60,636 nucleotides of DNA from Chloroflexota bacterium (GTDB taxonomy: Bacteria; Chloroflexota; Anaerolineae; Anaerolineales; Villigracilaceae), in NCBI GenBank assembly GCA_023459215.1, contig JAEWVF010000082.1, positions 1 through 60,636 of the forward strand. Reading direction: 5' to 3'. Shown here in pieces: positions 34,271 to 42,664 of this stretch (positions are counted from its first letter, which is position 1; the number at the start of each line of letters is the position of its first letter). Position numbers and translations under genes: made by a program. The notes under the pieces are model-generated. The model was given only the letters and a program-made list of their open reading frames with translations, was not told the DNA's origin and searched no databases.

Positions 34271-35956
34271 ATGAAAAAACTTCGCTGGCAGTTCCTAATT
34301 ATCGTCATCACTCTGGTTATCGTAGGGGTTTTGCTGGTCACCCAGGAACCAGGACAGCAAATCTTCCTGCCACAACCGGCCTCAGGCGGGGTATATTCCG
34401 AGGCGCTGGTTGGTTCCATCAGCCGCCTGAACCCGCTCCTCGAGCAAACCAACGCCCCGGATCGGGATGTCAATCGATTAATCTTCAGCAGCCTGATTCG
34501 CTTCGATGCGCGCGGCCTGCCTGTGCCGGACCTGGCAAGTTCTTGGGGCGTCTCACAAGATGGCACCATCTACAACGTTTCGCTGCGGCAAAATGCAGTC
34601 TGGCATGATGGCCAACCCGTCACCGCCGACGATGTGCTTTTCACCATCGATATGATCAAGGATGATTCATCCTTTTTCCCATCCGATGTCCGCGAACTGT
34701 GGAAAAGCATCCAGATCAAACAGCTCAACGAATACACCCTGCAATTTCTGCTGCCCGAACCCTTTGCGCCTTTCCTCGACTATCTGACCTTCGGCATCGT
34801 GCCGCGCCACATCCTCGGCGGCACTCCGGCGGCGGAAATGGCCGCTTCACCCTTCAACCTGGCTCCGATTGGCAGCGGCCCCTACAAGTTTGACCGCCTG
34901 GTTGTTGAAAATGGACAGGTAACCGGATTGGAATTAAGCGTCTTTGAGCGTTACTATGGAACGGCAGCCTTTATCGAAAAAGTTGCCTTCCGATACTTCC
35001 CAAACACCCAGAGCGCCCTTGCGGCTTACCAGGAAGGCGAAGTCATTGCCATCAGCGAAGTTTCGCTCGATGTGCTAAACCAGGCCCTGGCCCTGCCCGG
35101 CCTATCGGTTTACTCTGGCCGCCTGCCTGAAATGAGCATGGTTTTGTTCAACCTGAACGATCCTGAAAAACCTTTTTTCCAGGATGAGAACCTGCGGCGC
35201 GCCCTGCTGACCGGGTTGAACCGCCAACGGATTGTCGACCGGCTGCTTCTCGGCCAGGGCATCATCGCCGATGGGCCGATTTTCCCCGGAACCTGGGCTT
35301 ATTACGACGGCCTCGAACGTGTCGCCTACGATCCCGAAGCGGCCATCAACCTGCTCAAAGCAAACGGTTATGCCGTGCCGGCCAGCGGCGGGAGTATCCG
35401 CGCAGATGCGGATGGCAACCTGCTCTCGTTCACCCTCCTGCACCCTGACGACGCCCTGCACAGCGCCATCGCCCAATACATCTTCGAGAACTGGAGCCAG
35501 TTGGGCGTCGAAGTGATCCTTGAAGCCATGCCGTATGAGCAGTTGATCAACGAACGCTTGAACACGCGCAACTACGATGCCGCCCTGGTGGATATGAACC
35601 TGGCGCGCACCCCAGACCCCGATCCTTACCCGTTCTGGCATCAATCCGAAGCCACTGGTGGGCAAAATTACTCGCAATGGGACAACCGCACGGCCAGCGA
35701 ATTCCTGGAGCAGGCGCGCATCAACACCGATTACACCATCCGTACCCGCCTGTACCGCAACTTCCAGGTAGTTTTTGCCAAGGAATTGCCCGCTCTGCCG
35801 CTCTTCTATCCGGTTTATTCGTATGCAGTCGACCAGCAGGTCTTGGGGGTTCAGGTGCCGCCGCTCTTCGACACCAGCGACCGCTTCCAGACTTTTGCGG
35901 GCTGGTATCTGGTGACCCGGCGCGCGCCGGAAGCAACGGTCGAGATACAAGAATAA
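34271..35956 (+). CDS. Peptide/nickel-type ABC transporter substrate-binding protein
   Basis: A 561-residue SBP_bac_5 family (DppA/OppA-like) protein. An N-terminal hydrophobic helix without a lipobox cysteine (about 7-24) suggests a membrane anchor or signal peptide. Motifs include DLASSWGVSQDGTIYNVSLRQNAVWHDGQPVTADDVLFTI and LRRALLTGLNRQRIVDRLLLGQGIIADGPIFPG. It would capture peptides or other solutes outside the membrane. No permease or ATPase genes are adjacent. The ATG at 34271 was preferred to a TTG two codons earlier; no strong ribosome site is visible. Confidence 0.85.
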   Translation: MKKLRWQFLIIVITLVIVGVLLVTQEPGQQIFLPQPASGGVYSEALVGSISRLNPLLEQTNAPDRDVNRLIFSSLIRFDARGLPVPDLASSWGVSQDGTIYNVSLRQNAVWHDGQPVTADDVLFTIDMIKDDSSFFPSDVRELWKSIQIKQLNEYTLQFLLPEPFAPFLDYLTFGIVPRHILGGTPAAEMAASPFNLAPIGSGPYKFDRLVVENGQVTGLELSVFERYYGTAAFIEKVAFRYFPNTQSALAAYQEGEVIAISEVSLDVLNQALALPGLSVYSGRLPEMSMVLFNLNDPEKPFFQDENLRRALLTGLNRQRIVDRLLLGQGIIADGPIFPGTWAYYDGLERVAYDPEAAINLLKANGYAVPASGGSIRADADGNLLSFTLLHPDDALHSAIAQYIFENWSQLGVEVILEAMPYEQLINERLNTRNYDAALVDMNLARTPDPDPYPFWHQSEATGGQNYSQWDNRTASEFLEQARINTDYTIRTRLYRNFQVVFAKELPALPLFYPVYSYAVDQQVLGVQVPPLFDTSDRFQTFAGWYLVTRRAPEATVEIQE

Positions 35957-35961
35957 AAAGG

Positions 35962-35990
35962 ATGGGCAGCCCTTTCAGGTTGCCCATTTT
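35962..35990 (+). terminator. Terminator after the substrate-binding protein
   Basis: A 10-bp stem (35962-35971 with 35978-35987, one G-U) followed by TTTTT, ending 13 bases before the next gene. Confidence 0.75.
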
Positions 35991-35999
35991 TATCTGCCG

Positions 36000-36524
36000 A
36001 TGAGCAACCTTGAACACGACAGCCGCTTCCTGGAAGCAGCCTTTCCGGAACTGGAAGCCTACTTGCTGGCCGAAGCCTTGTACTGGCCCCTCGGCGGAAC
36101 GTTGCCTCGCCTGACACCGGGAGCCTTGCTGCTGGCGCTGCGTCAGGTTGAAGCGCGCAGCCCGACCCTGGCGGGCAAATGGCAGGCGCAACTGGAAACC
36201 GTCCGCATGAAACGGCGCACGGCCTGGGAACAGAAATCGCTCAAAGAAGTGCAGAACCGGCTCCGGCTGTGGAGCGCATCCGTTTCCGAATGGCAATCGG
36301 CGCAGGCCGAGCGCCGGGCCGATTACCCGGGCGAAGTCCGCGGGCGGGTCATCCTGCACATTTTGATCAAAGAAGTGAATGCGCCGCCCGAACAAGCGGC
36401 GCTGGCAAGCCTGGATACATTCCTGCGCAACAGCCTGACCCCAACAGCTTTTTTGTGGAGCCAGGATTTGCAGCCTGCCTTCCCGCCCGAAGAATTCTGG
36501 TTTCTTTACGGCAAACTCAACTGA
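36000..36524 (+). CDS. Conserved-looking protein of unknown function
   Basis: A 174-residue, mostly helical, Leu/Ala/Glu-rich protein without cysteines, membrane segments or motifs I recognise. The centre (about 55-105) is strongly charged with a coiled-coil look (KWQAQLETVRMKRRTAWEQ). It has no clear Shine-Dalgarno; the terminator hairpin ends just upstream, so it may be expressed from a weak promoter or leaderless. The M20 peptidase gene follows after 17 bases, suggesting co-transcription. Confidence 0.6.
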   Translation: MSNLEHDSRFLEAAFPELEAYLLAEALYWPLGGTLPRLTPGALLLALRQVEARSPTLAGKWQAQLETVRMKRRTAWEQKSLKEVQNRLRLWSASVSEWQSAQAERRADYPGEVRGRVILHILIKEVNAPPEQAALASLDTFLRNSLTPTAFLWSQDLQPAFPPEEFWFLYGKLN

Positions 36525-36541
36525 TTTTCTTAGGAGGAAAG

Positions 36542-37909
36542 ATGAGTCAACACTTACAGGCGGCGCTCGAATACACCCGCCAACATGAGGCCGATTTTCT
36601 GTCCAGCCTGCAAGAAATCCTTGCTTTTGCTTCGATTTCAACTTCGGAAGAACATTTCGCCGAGATTCAAGCGACAGCCCGCTGGCTGGCGCTGCGGCTT
36701 GAGGCGCTCGGGATGCAGAAAGTGGCGGTCATGCCCACTACCGGCCAGCCGGTGGTCTATGGCGAATGGCTGGGCGCGCCGGGGAAACCAACCGTGTTGA
36801 TTTATGGACACTACGATGTCCAACCGGTAGACCCGCTTGAACTCTGGCATACGAACCCCTTCGAGGCCACCCTCAAAGGTGAAAAAATGTTTGCGCGCGG
36901 CGCGTCGGATATGAAAGGCCAGGTAATGGCCTGCCTGAACGCGGTCGAGGCCATCATCCGCACCGGACAAATGCCGGTCAACATCAAATTCCTGATCGAA
37001 GGCGAAGAGGAAATTGGCTCGCCCTCGCTGGCAAAATGGATTGCCGACAACAAAGAATTGCTCAAAGCTGATTTCTGCCTGAACCCGGATGCAGGCATGC
37101 TCGGCAAAGAGCACCCAACCATTACGTATGGGCTGCGCGGACTGGCTTCTTTCGAGCTGACCATTTCCGGGCCGGATCACGACCTGCATTCTGGCGTGTA
37201 CGGCGGCGTAGTCCACAACCCCGCCAAAGCCCTGGCAGAGCTTCTGGCCGGGATGCACGATGAAAACAACCATATCACCCTGCCCGGGTTTTATGACAGT
37301 GTGCGTCCGCTCGAAGCCGAAGAGCGCGCCCATCTGGCAAAATTGCCGGTCAACGCCGAGTTCATCCAGCAGCAGACCGGGATTCCCGAAGTTTGGGGCG
37401 AAGCCGGCTACACGCCGGTTGAGCGTATCGGGGGCCGCCCAACCCTGGATGTCAACGGCATGCTCTCCGGGTTTACCGGGGCCGGGCAGAAGACCATCAT
37501 CCCGGCCTGGGCCATGGCAAAAATCACCTGCCGGCTGGTTCCTGACCAGACTCCCGAGGCGGTTTACGAGCAGTTCAAGCGCTACCTGGAAGCCAAAGCC
37601 CCAAAAACCATCCGTTGGGATTTGAAGCTATACGGCGGCGGCGAGGCCTCGATCTCGGATATCGACAAGCCCTGGGTGGCTGCCCTCAGCCAGGCCATGC
37701 AAACCGTCTGGGGCGTTGAACCGTTGTTCAAGCGCGAAGGCGGTTCGGTGCCAGTGGTTGGGCTGATGCAAACCGCGCTCGGCATGGAATCGGTGCTGAC
37801 CGGCTTTGGCCTGCCTGACGATAACCTGCACGCCCCCAATGAGAAATTGGATCTGCCTACCTGGCACAAAGGCACCGAAACCCTGATTCGCTTTTTCTTC
37901 AACCTGTAA
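36542..37909 (+). CDS. M20-family dipeptidase/metallopeptidase
   Basis: A 455-residue two-zinc peptidase. Metal and catalytic motifs are visible: YGHYDVQP (about 87-94), RGASDMKGQ, EGEEEIGSP and a late DNLHAPNE. A lid/dimerization domain lies between about 185 and 350. This is the arrangement of M20 dipeptidases related to carnosinase/PepV, which cleave dipeptides in the cytoplasm. TTAGGAGG lies before the ATG at 36542. Confidence 0.92.
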   Translation: MSQHLQAALEYTRQHEADFLSSLQEILAFASISTSEEHFAEIQATARWLALRLEALGMQKVAVMPTTGQPVVYGEWLGAPGKPTVLIYGHYDVQPVDPLELWHTNPFEATLKGEKMFARGASDMKGQVMACLNAVEAIIRTGQMPVNIKFLIEGEEEIGSPSLAKWIADNKELLKADFCLNPDAGMLGKEHPTITYGLRGLASFELTISGPDHDLHSGVYGGVVHNPAKALAELLAGMHDENNHITLPGFYDSVRPLEAEERAHLAKLPVNAEFIQQQTGIPEVWGEAGYTPVERIGGRPTLDVNGMLSGFTGAGQKTIIPAWAMAKITCRLVPDQTPEAVYEQFKRYLEAKAPKTIRWDLKLYGGGEASISDIDKPWVAALSQAMQTVWGVEPLFKREGGSVPVVGLMQTALGMESVLTGFGLPDDNLHAPNEKLDLPTWHKGTETLIRFFFNL

Positions 37910-37939
37910 CATACCTTAGAAGTAAAGGATACCGCATTC

Positions 37940-38812
37940 ATGGAAGACAGAATTATCACTTACGGCGGACAAGCCCTGATCGAAGGCGTTCTGATGCGCG
38001 GGCAAAAAGCCCTGGCAATTGCCATGCGCGCGCCAACCGGCGAAATCGTGGTTCACACAGAAGCATTGGCCGGGCTGTATCAATCCCGGCTGGCAAAAAT
38101 CCCCTTCCTGCGCGGGGTAATCCTGCTCTGGGATGCGCTCGGACTGGGAATGAAAGCCCTGATCCGCTCGGCCAACCTGCAAACCGGCGAAGATGAAAAA
38201 CTGGAGGGGCCAGCCCTGTACATGACGATGGCCTTATCCATGGGGCTGGGAATTGGCCTTTTCTTTCTGGCCCCTTACGGGATCGGCAAACTGGGCGAAT
38301 GGCTGGGGCTGAACGTCTGGGCGGCAGCCGTCCTGGAAGGAATTTTCAGGCTGCTGCTGGTGGTGGGTTACATCTGGGCCATCGGCAAAATGGAAGATAT
38401 TCACCGCGTCTTCCAATATCACGGCGCTGAGCACAAAACCATCAACGCCTTCGAGGCCGGCGTAGAATTGACTCCTGAAAATGTGGCCAAATTCCCGCTG
38501 GAACACCCGCGCTGCGGCACCTCCTTCCTGTTGACGCTGGTGCTCTTGAGTGTGGTCGTGTTCAGCTTCCTGCATCCGCTGTCTGTGCCGCTCCAGATTG
38601 TTGGCCGCCTGGTGCTCATCCCGCTGCTGGCCGGGGTGGCGGTCGAATACATTCGCTGGACAGCCAACAACCTGTCCTCGCCGCTGGTCAAAGCCATTAT
38701 CCGCCCCAACCTGGCACTGCAAGGCCTGACCACCCGCGAACCCGACCTGGCCATGCTGGAAGTAGCAATCCGCTCGTTTAATGAAATGCGCCTGGCTGAA
38801 GACCGGGCCTAA
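37940..38812 (+). CDS. DUF1385 (YqhQ-like) membrane protein
   Basis: A 290-residue membrane protein with the DUF1385 signature: GGQALIEGVLMRG at the start, GEDEKLEGPALYMTMALSMGLGIGLFFLAPY, YHGAEHKTINAFE (about 156-168) and HPRCGTSFLL. Four or five hydrophobic segments are present. The family (YqhQ in Bacillus) is widespread and of poorly defined function. The conserved His/Glu/Cys residues hint at metal binding, which is an inference. Confidence 0.88.
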   Translation: MEDRIITYGGQALIEGVLMRGQKALAIAMRAPTGEIVVHTEALAGLYQSRLAKIPFLRGVILLWDALGLGMKALIRSANLQTGEDEKLEGPALYMTMALSMGLGIGLFFLAPYGIGKLGEWLGLNVWAAAVLEGIFRLLLVVGYIWAIGKMEDIHRVFQYHGAEHKTINAFEAGVELTPENVAKFPLEHPRCGTSFLLTLVLLSVVVFSFLHPLSVPLQIVGRLVLIPLLAGVAVEYIRWTANNLSSPLVKAIIRPNLALQGLTTREPDLAMLEVAIRSFNEMRLAEDRA

Positions 38813-38838
38813 ATTCAGCTTCCATCCCAAACCCAGCC

Positions 38839-39639
38839 ATGTTCGATCTATCCAACTGCCGCTTTGCCTTCCTCGACCTGGAAACCACCGGCCTTTCGCC
38901 CTGGTTCGGCGACCGCGTTTGCGAAATCGGGATCATCCTGACCGAGGGCAAGCGCATCAAACGGCGTTACCAGCAACTGGTAAATCCGCAGCGGCCCTTG
39001 TCCCCTGCCGCCGCCAGCACAAACCAGTTGAGCGATGCCGAACTGGCCCAGGCGCCCCTCTTCCAGCAGGTATTACAGGATGTCGATGCGCTGCTGCGCG
39101 ATTCTGTCGTGGTTTGTCACAATGCCCAGTTCGATTTGCAGTTCCTCGACAACGAATACCGGCGCGCCGGGCGCGAGTTGCAAATTCCCAACCTGATTGA
39201 CACCCTGTTGATGGCGCGCAACCATTTCGATTTCCCATCGAACAGCTTGACCAATATCGCCGCCGAATTCAACATCCAAAATCCCGAAGCGCACCGCGCC
39301 CTGGCTGACGCCCTGACCGACAAGAACATTTTCTTTGCCATGATGGAATTGCTCATCCAGAACGGCCAACAACTGGACAGCTTTATCGGCATCTACAATT
39401 CGCCAGCCTGGCCCCAGGGCGAGATTTGCCTGCCAACCGAACTGGTTGAAGCGATTAAAAGCCGCCGCAGGCTGCAACTGGCCTATGTGGATAAAAACGG
39501 GGAGCGTTCCACCCGCATCATAACCCCAATCGATGTGCAAGGATTATCCGATTACATCTACCTGCGCGCCTACTGCCACCTGCGCCAGGGAGAACGCACA
39601 TTCCGTCTCGATCGGATTATCGAACTGCAAACCGTTTAG
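38839..39639 (+). CDS. DEDDh 3'-5' exonuclease fused to a WYL-like domain
   Basis: A 266-residue protein. Residues 1-175 are a DnaQ-type exonuclease with all catalytic residues: D13-x-E15 in DLETTGL, D99 in HNAQFDL, and H152/D157 in AHRALADALT. Residues about 200-263 resemble a WYL domain: RRLQLAYVDKNGERSTRIITPI and YLRAYCHLRQGERTFRLDRI. WYL domains often sense nucleic-acid ligands in repair and defence regulators. It follows the DUF1385 gene after 26 bases and may be co-transcribed. A role in DNA repair or RNA trimming is plausible but not shown. Confidence 0.8.
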   Translation: MFDLSNCRFAFLDLETTGLSPWFGDRVCEIGIILTEGKRIKRRYQQLVNPQRPLSPAAASTNQLSDAELAQAPLFQQVLQDVDALLRDSVVVCHNAQFDLQFLDNEYRRAGRELQIPNLIDTLLMARNHFDFPSNSLTNIAAEFNIQNPEAHRALADALTDKNIFFAMMELLIQNGQQLDSFIGIYNSPAWPQGEICLPTELVEAIKSRRRLQLAYVDKNGERSTRIITPIDVQGLSDYIYLRAYCHLRQGERTFRLDRIIELQTV

Positions 39640-39644
39640 CAAAA

Positions 39645-39660
39645 CCTGACAGGTGTCACA
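39645..39660 (+). promoter_or_regulatory. Inverted repeat TGACAGGTGTCA upstream of the aminotransferase leader
   Basis: TGACA-GG-TGTCA (39647-39658) is a symmetric site about 25 bases before the -35 box, so it could be an operator. CCTGACAGGT (39645-39654) is also the perfect complement of the terminator arm at 39800-39809. Confidence 0.35.
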
Positions 39661-39681
39661 CCAAAACAGGTCATTTTATCG

Positions 39682-39710
39682 TTGCAGATTTTTTCAAAAA
39701 CCGGTAAGAT
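39682..39710 (+). promoter_or_regulatory. Promoter of the aminotransferase leader
   Basis: TTGCAG (39682-39687), 17 bases, TAAGAT (39705-39710). The predicted start near 39717 is three bases before an ATGATG. Confidence 0.6.
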
Positions 39711-39719
39711 GAATAAACC

Positions 39720-39845
39720 ATGATGTTTACGAGCTTCACCCTATCACTTATAGGCATCCTTTTATACATGAAGGTCAAACTGGCCTGGCGGGTATGCATA
39801 CCTGTCAGGCTTTTTTTATCCCAATCCACATTCCATTCTTCGTAA
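39720..39845 (+). CDS. Putative leaderless leader ORF crossing a terminator
   Basis: A 41-codon ORF starting ATG ATG at the predicted transcript start. Codons 8-15 are rich in low-usage Leu/Ile codons (CTA, CTT, ATA, ATC, CTT, TTA). Unlike the ilv and his leaders it runs through the terminator hairpin and stops ten bases before the aminotransferase ATG. Translating ribosomes would keep the hairpin open, so control could run in the opposite direction. It may also be a chance ORF. Confidence 0.4.
   Translation: MMFTSFTLSLIGILLYMKVKLAWRVCIPVRLFLSQSTFHSS
39783..39817 (+). terminator. Terminator upstream of the aminotransferase
   Basis: The stem 39783-39793 with 39800-39810 (two G-U pairs, loop ATGCAT) is followed by seven Ts. 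It lies between the promoter and the gene, so it acts as an attenuator for any transcript from 39717. Confidence 0.75.
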
Positions 39846-39854
39846 GGAGAAAAA

Positions 39855-41105
39855 ATGCAAACACCCTGGGAATATCGCTATGCCCACCGCGTCCAAAAAA
39901 TGGGAAGCTCCGTTATCCGCGAGTTGCTCAAACTGACTGACCAGCCCGACATCATCTCATTTGCGGGTGGCCTGCCTGCGCCAGAAGTGTTCCCCGTTCA
40001 AAAATTCAAGGAAGCCTGCAACTACGTACTCGAAAACCTGGGCGCCAAGGCCTTGCAATATGGTGCTACAGAAGGGTACACACCGCTGCGCGAAATGATT
40101 GCGCGCCACACAGCCCGCTACAGCGTCCAGGTGACATCAGACAACATCATGATTACCTCCGGCTCGCAGCAGGCGCTGGATTTCATCGGACGCCTGTTCC
40201 TGAACCGAGGCGATTACATTGTGGTCGAATCGCCGACCTACCTGGGCGCATTACAGGCCTGGAATGCCTACGGCGCGCAGTATATCTCAGTCCCATCTGA
40301 TGAACACGGAATGATTGTGGACGAGTTGGAACACGCCTTGCGCATTGGGCCGAAATTTATTTACGTTTTACCCAATTTCCAAAATCCATCCGGCACAACC
40401 ATGTCGCTGGAACGTCGCAAAAAGCTGGTCGAAATCGCCGACCGCTATGGTGTGCCAATCATCGAAGATGACCCATACGGCCAGCTACGCTACGATGGCG
40501 ATCACCTGCCCTCTGTGGTCAGCCTGGATAGCGAATATCGCAACGAAAACAGCGGCCAGTACAGCGGCAACGTTATCTATATGAGCACCTTCTCCAAGCT
40601 GCTCGCGCCTGGATTGCGCCTGGCCTGGGTGATTGCTCCACCCGAAGTTACCCGCCGCCTTGTAATGACCAAACAAGCTGCTGATTTGCACACAGCAACA
40701 TTCAACCAGATTGTGGCCTACGAAGTGGCCAAAGGCGGTTTCCTCGATGAGCATGTTAAGGTCATCCGCGCCACGTACAAAGAACGCCGGGATGTGATGC
40801 TCGAAACCATGGACGAGATCTGGCCCCGCGAAGTGCGCTGGACTCGCCCCGAGGGCGGCATGTTCCTGTGGGGTATCCTGCCCGAAAACATGGATGCGGC
40901 TGAATTGTTCAAAAGCGCCATAGAAAAAAAGGTGGCCTTTGTGCCCGGTGGAGCCTTTCACCCAACCGGCGGCGGCAAGAACACCATGCGCATTAACTTC
41001 TCCTATACCGACCCAGACACCACCCGCGAAGGTATCACGCGCCTGGGACTGCTTCTGCGCGAAGAAGTTGCAAAGGATGCAAAAAAAAAGTATTTATATG
41101 ATTGA
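39855..41105 (+). CDS. PLP-dependent aminotransferase, LysN/2-aminoadipate-like
   Basis: A 416-residue fold-type I aminotransferase. ISFAGGLPAPEVFP and LQYGATEGYTPLREMI are typical of the LysN/MocR-type subgroup, and STFSKLLAPGLRLAW carries the Schiff-base lysine. NFQNPSGTTMS and EDDPYGQLRY fit the cofactor pocket. Members accept 2-aminoadipate, aromatic or branched-chain amino acids, so the substrate is open. AAGGAG lies 7 bases before the ATG. A promoter, a short ORF and a terminator upstream suggest attenuation. Confidence 0.88.
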   Translation: MQTPWEYRYAHRVQKMGSSVIRELLKLTDQPDIISFAGGLPAPEVFPVQKFKEACNYVLENLGAKALQYGATEGYTPLREMIARHTARYSVQVTSDNIMITSGSQQALDFIGRLFLNRGDYIVVESPTYLGALQAWNAYGAQYISVPSDEHGMIVDELEHALRIGPKFIYVLPNFQNPSGTTMSLERRKKLVEIADRYGVPIIEDDPYGQLRYDGDHLPSVVSLDSEYRNENSGQYSGNVIYMSTFSKLLAPGLRLAWVIAPPEVTRRLVMTKQAADLHTATFNQIVAYEVAKGGFLDEHVKVIRATYKERRDVMLETMDEIWPREVRWTRPEGGMFLWGILPENMDAAELFKSAIEKKVAFVPGGAFHPTGGGKNTMRINFSYTDPDTTREGITRLGLLLREEVAKDAKKKYLYD

Positions 41106-41133
41106 ACAGTGAGAAATAAGTAGGCGGAATCAA

Positions 41134-41166
41134 AAAGTGCCTCCCTGCAAAGGAAGGCACTTTGTT
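41134..41166. terminator. Terminator between convergent genes
   Basis: AAAGTGCCT (41134-41142) pairs with AGGCACTTT (41155-41163), with T-rich sequence beyond on the plus strand and A-rich before it. Confidence 0.7.
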
Positions 41167-41182
41167 TTATAACCAAAACGTG

Positions 41183-41905
41183 CTATTTAACCACTTCAAT
41201 CACGACCGTGACGCCCCAGCCAAAAGCCCGGTTCTGGTCATCATACATATTCCAATGGCTAATGTACTGGCCGGGATCGCCGGGGGCATACATCTTGATG
41301 CCCATGTTCACCCCAGCGCCAGGTTCGATGAATTGACTTTTCAGCTTAATATAATAATTATCCCCCGCCAGGGTCGGACCGGCAAAATGGCGGAAGGAAT
41401 AACCTTCATCCCAGGTACAGGTGCCGGTGTTACGCAAGGCCCAAACCTTTTCAAATTTTTCCCAGGCTTTGAATTTGGTTCCATCCGGCACAGTAATATC
41501 GCCTTCGTAAGCATAATTGTTGCACACCGGGCCAGGGTTAGCGCCAGAACCAAGCGTTGTCGGGGTGGCAAGCACCGGAATACCGGGCAAGGCCACCGTG
41601 GCAGTGCCAATCAACAAAGGATCGGGAGAAGCCAGCGGGGTAAGGTCCACCGAAACTGTGACCTGGACGATCGATTCCTGGGTCGCGGTTGCCGCTTGGG
41701 TGGCAGTCGGCGGAATGGTGGCCGTCGCCAGGGATGCGATGTCTGTCATCTGGGCACGCGCAGTTTCAGCGGCGCTGGTGTAAATCGCATTGACATCCAA
41801 CGCTGTAGGGGTTGCTTCGGCAGCCTGGCCGATTGTGCAGGCCCCGAGCATCATCATAGTTAGCATGATGAATCCAACCAGGGTAAAACGCTTCATTGCA
41901 AACAT
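41183..41905 (-). CDS. Lipoprotein with NBR1-type Ig-like domain
   Basis: A 240-residue surface lipoprotein. The signal peptide ends with the lipobox MLGAC (Cys 23), then a Thr/Ala/Pro-rich linker follows to about residue 130. The C-terminal domain has the Trp-rich pattern KVWALRNTGTCTWDEGYSFRHFAG, shared with the CAP lipoprotein at 28000-29016. Role unknown, probably envelope-associated. The ATG at 41905 was chosen because GGAGG lies 5 bases upstream; an internal Met four codons later is possible. Confidence 0.82.
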   Translation of the reverse strand: MFAMKRFTLVGFIMLTMMMLGACTIGQAAEATPTALDVNAIYTSAAETARAQMTDIASLATATIPPTATQAATATQESIVQVTVSVDLTPLASPDPLLIGTATVALPGIPVLATPTTLGSGANPGPVCNNYAYEGDITVPDGTKFKAWEKFEKVWALRNTGTCTWDEGYSFRHFAGPTLAGDNYYIKLKSQFIEPGAGVNMGIKMYAPGDPGQYISHWNMYDDQNRAFGWGVTVVIEVVK

Positions 41906-42034
41906 AAAAACCTCCGTAGGGCGGAAATTTCCGCTGGGGCCGATTATAACTTAACGCAAAACATTACTATCGTTTAGATGGGTAAAAAAGCACAATTTTT
42001 CCAATAATTACAGCAAACGGTTAAAATCAAAGCC

Positions 42035-42664
42035 ATGGAAAAACCTCTCACTTATGAATTCACCTTCTTGCGCCATGGCCAATCCGTAGGCAATGTGGAA
42101 GAACGATTCCAGGGGCAGGCCGACTTTCCGCTGACAGAAACCGGGCGCAACCAGGCCAAAGAATTGGCAAAGTGCTGGCAACAGGAGAAAATATCTTTCG
42201 ATCTGGCAATCTCCAGCCCATTATTGCGCGCCCGCGAAACTGCCGAAATCATCACAAAAAAACTCAAAACTCCGTTGGAGTTCGATGATATCTGGATGGA
42301 GCGGGATAACGGAAAATTGGCCGGTCTTACCCATGCTGAAATCCGCGCAGTTTCACCAGAGCCTGAGTTCTATACCCCATACCAATCCTTTGGCGAAACC
42401 GGCGAAGGGGATTGGGCGCTCTACCTGCGCGGCGGACGGGCGGTTCATGCCCTGCTGCAACGCCCGCCGGGAAAATACCTGATCGTCTCACACGGCGGAC
42501 TGCTCAACATGGTTTTATATTCAATCATTGGCATCTCCCCACAGGCGAACGGACATGGCATTCGCTTTCGCTTCGGAAATACTGCTTATGCGCGCTTCAG
42601 CTACACGCCCGAACGCCATCGTTGGCACATGGAATATTTGAGTGGAACAGCCACTTCCTGTTGA
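42035..42664 (+). CDS. Histidine phosphatase (phosphoglycerate mutase-like) protein
   Basis: A 209-residue protein with the catalytic RHG motif (R13-H14-G15 in TFLRHGQSVGN), the ERFQGQADFPLTETGRNQA block and the second histidine in LIVSHGGLLN. The family covers cofactor-dependent phosphoglycerate mutases and many phosphatases; this size and sequence suggest a phosphatase. The 3' end overlaps the start of the glycosylase gene by 23 bases. Confidence 0.87.
   Translation: MEKPLTYEFTFLRHGQSVGNVEERFQGQADFPLTETGRNQAKELAKCWQQEKISFDLAISSPLLRARETAEIITKKLKTPLEFDDIWMERDNGKLAGLTHAEIRAVSPEPEFYTPYQSFGETGEGDWALYLRGGRAVHALLQRPPGKYLIVSHGGLLNMVLYSIIGISPQANGHGIRFRFGNTAYARFSYTPERHRWHMEYLSGTATSC

Noticed and set aside
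36179..36541. N-terminal extension of the M20 peptidase to 576 residues
   Set aside because: The extra 121 residues are in another frame of the upstream gene and show no conservation; TTAGGAGG sits right before the ATG at 36542.
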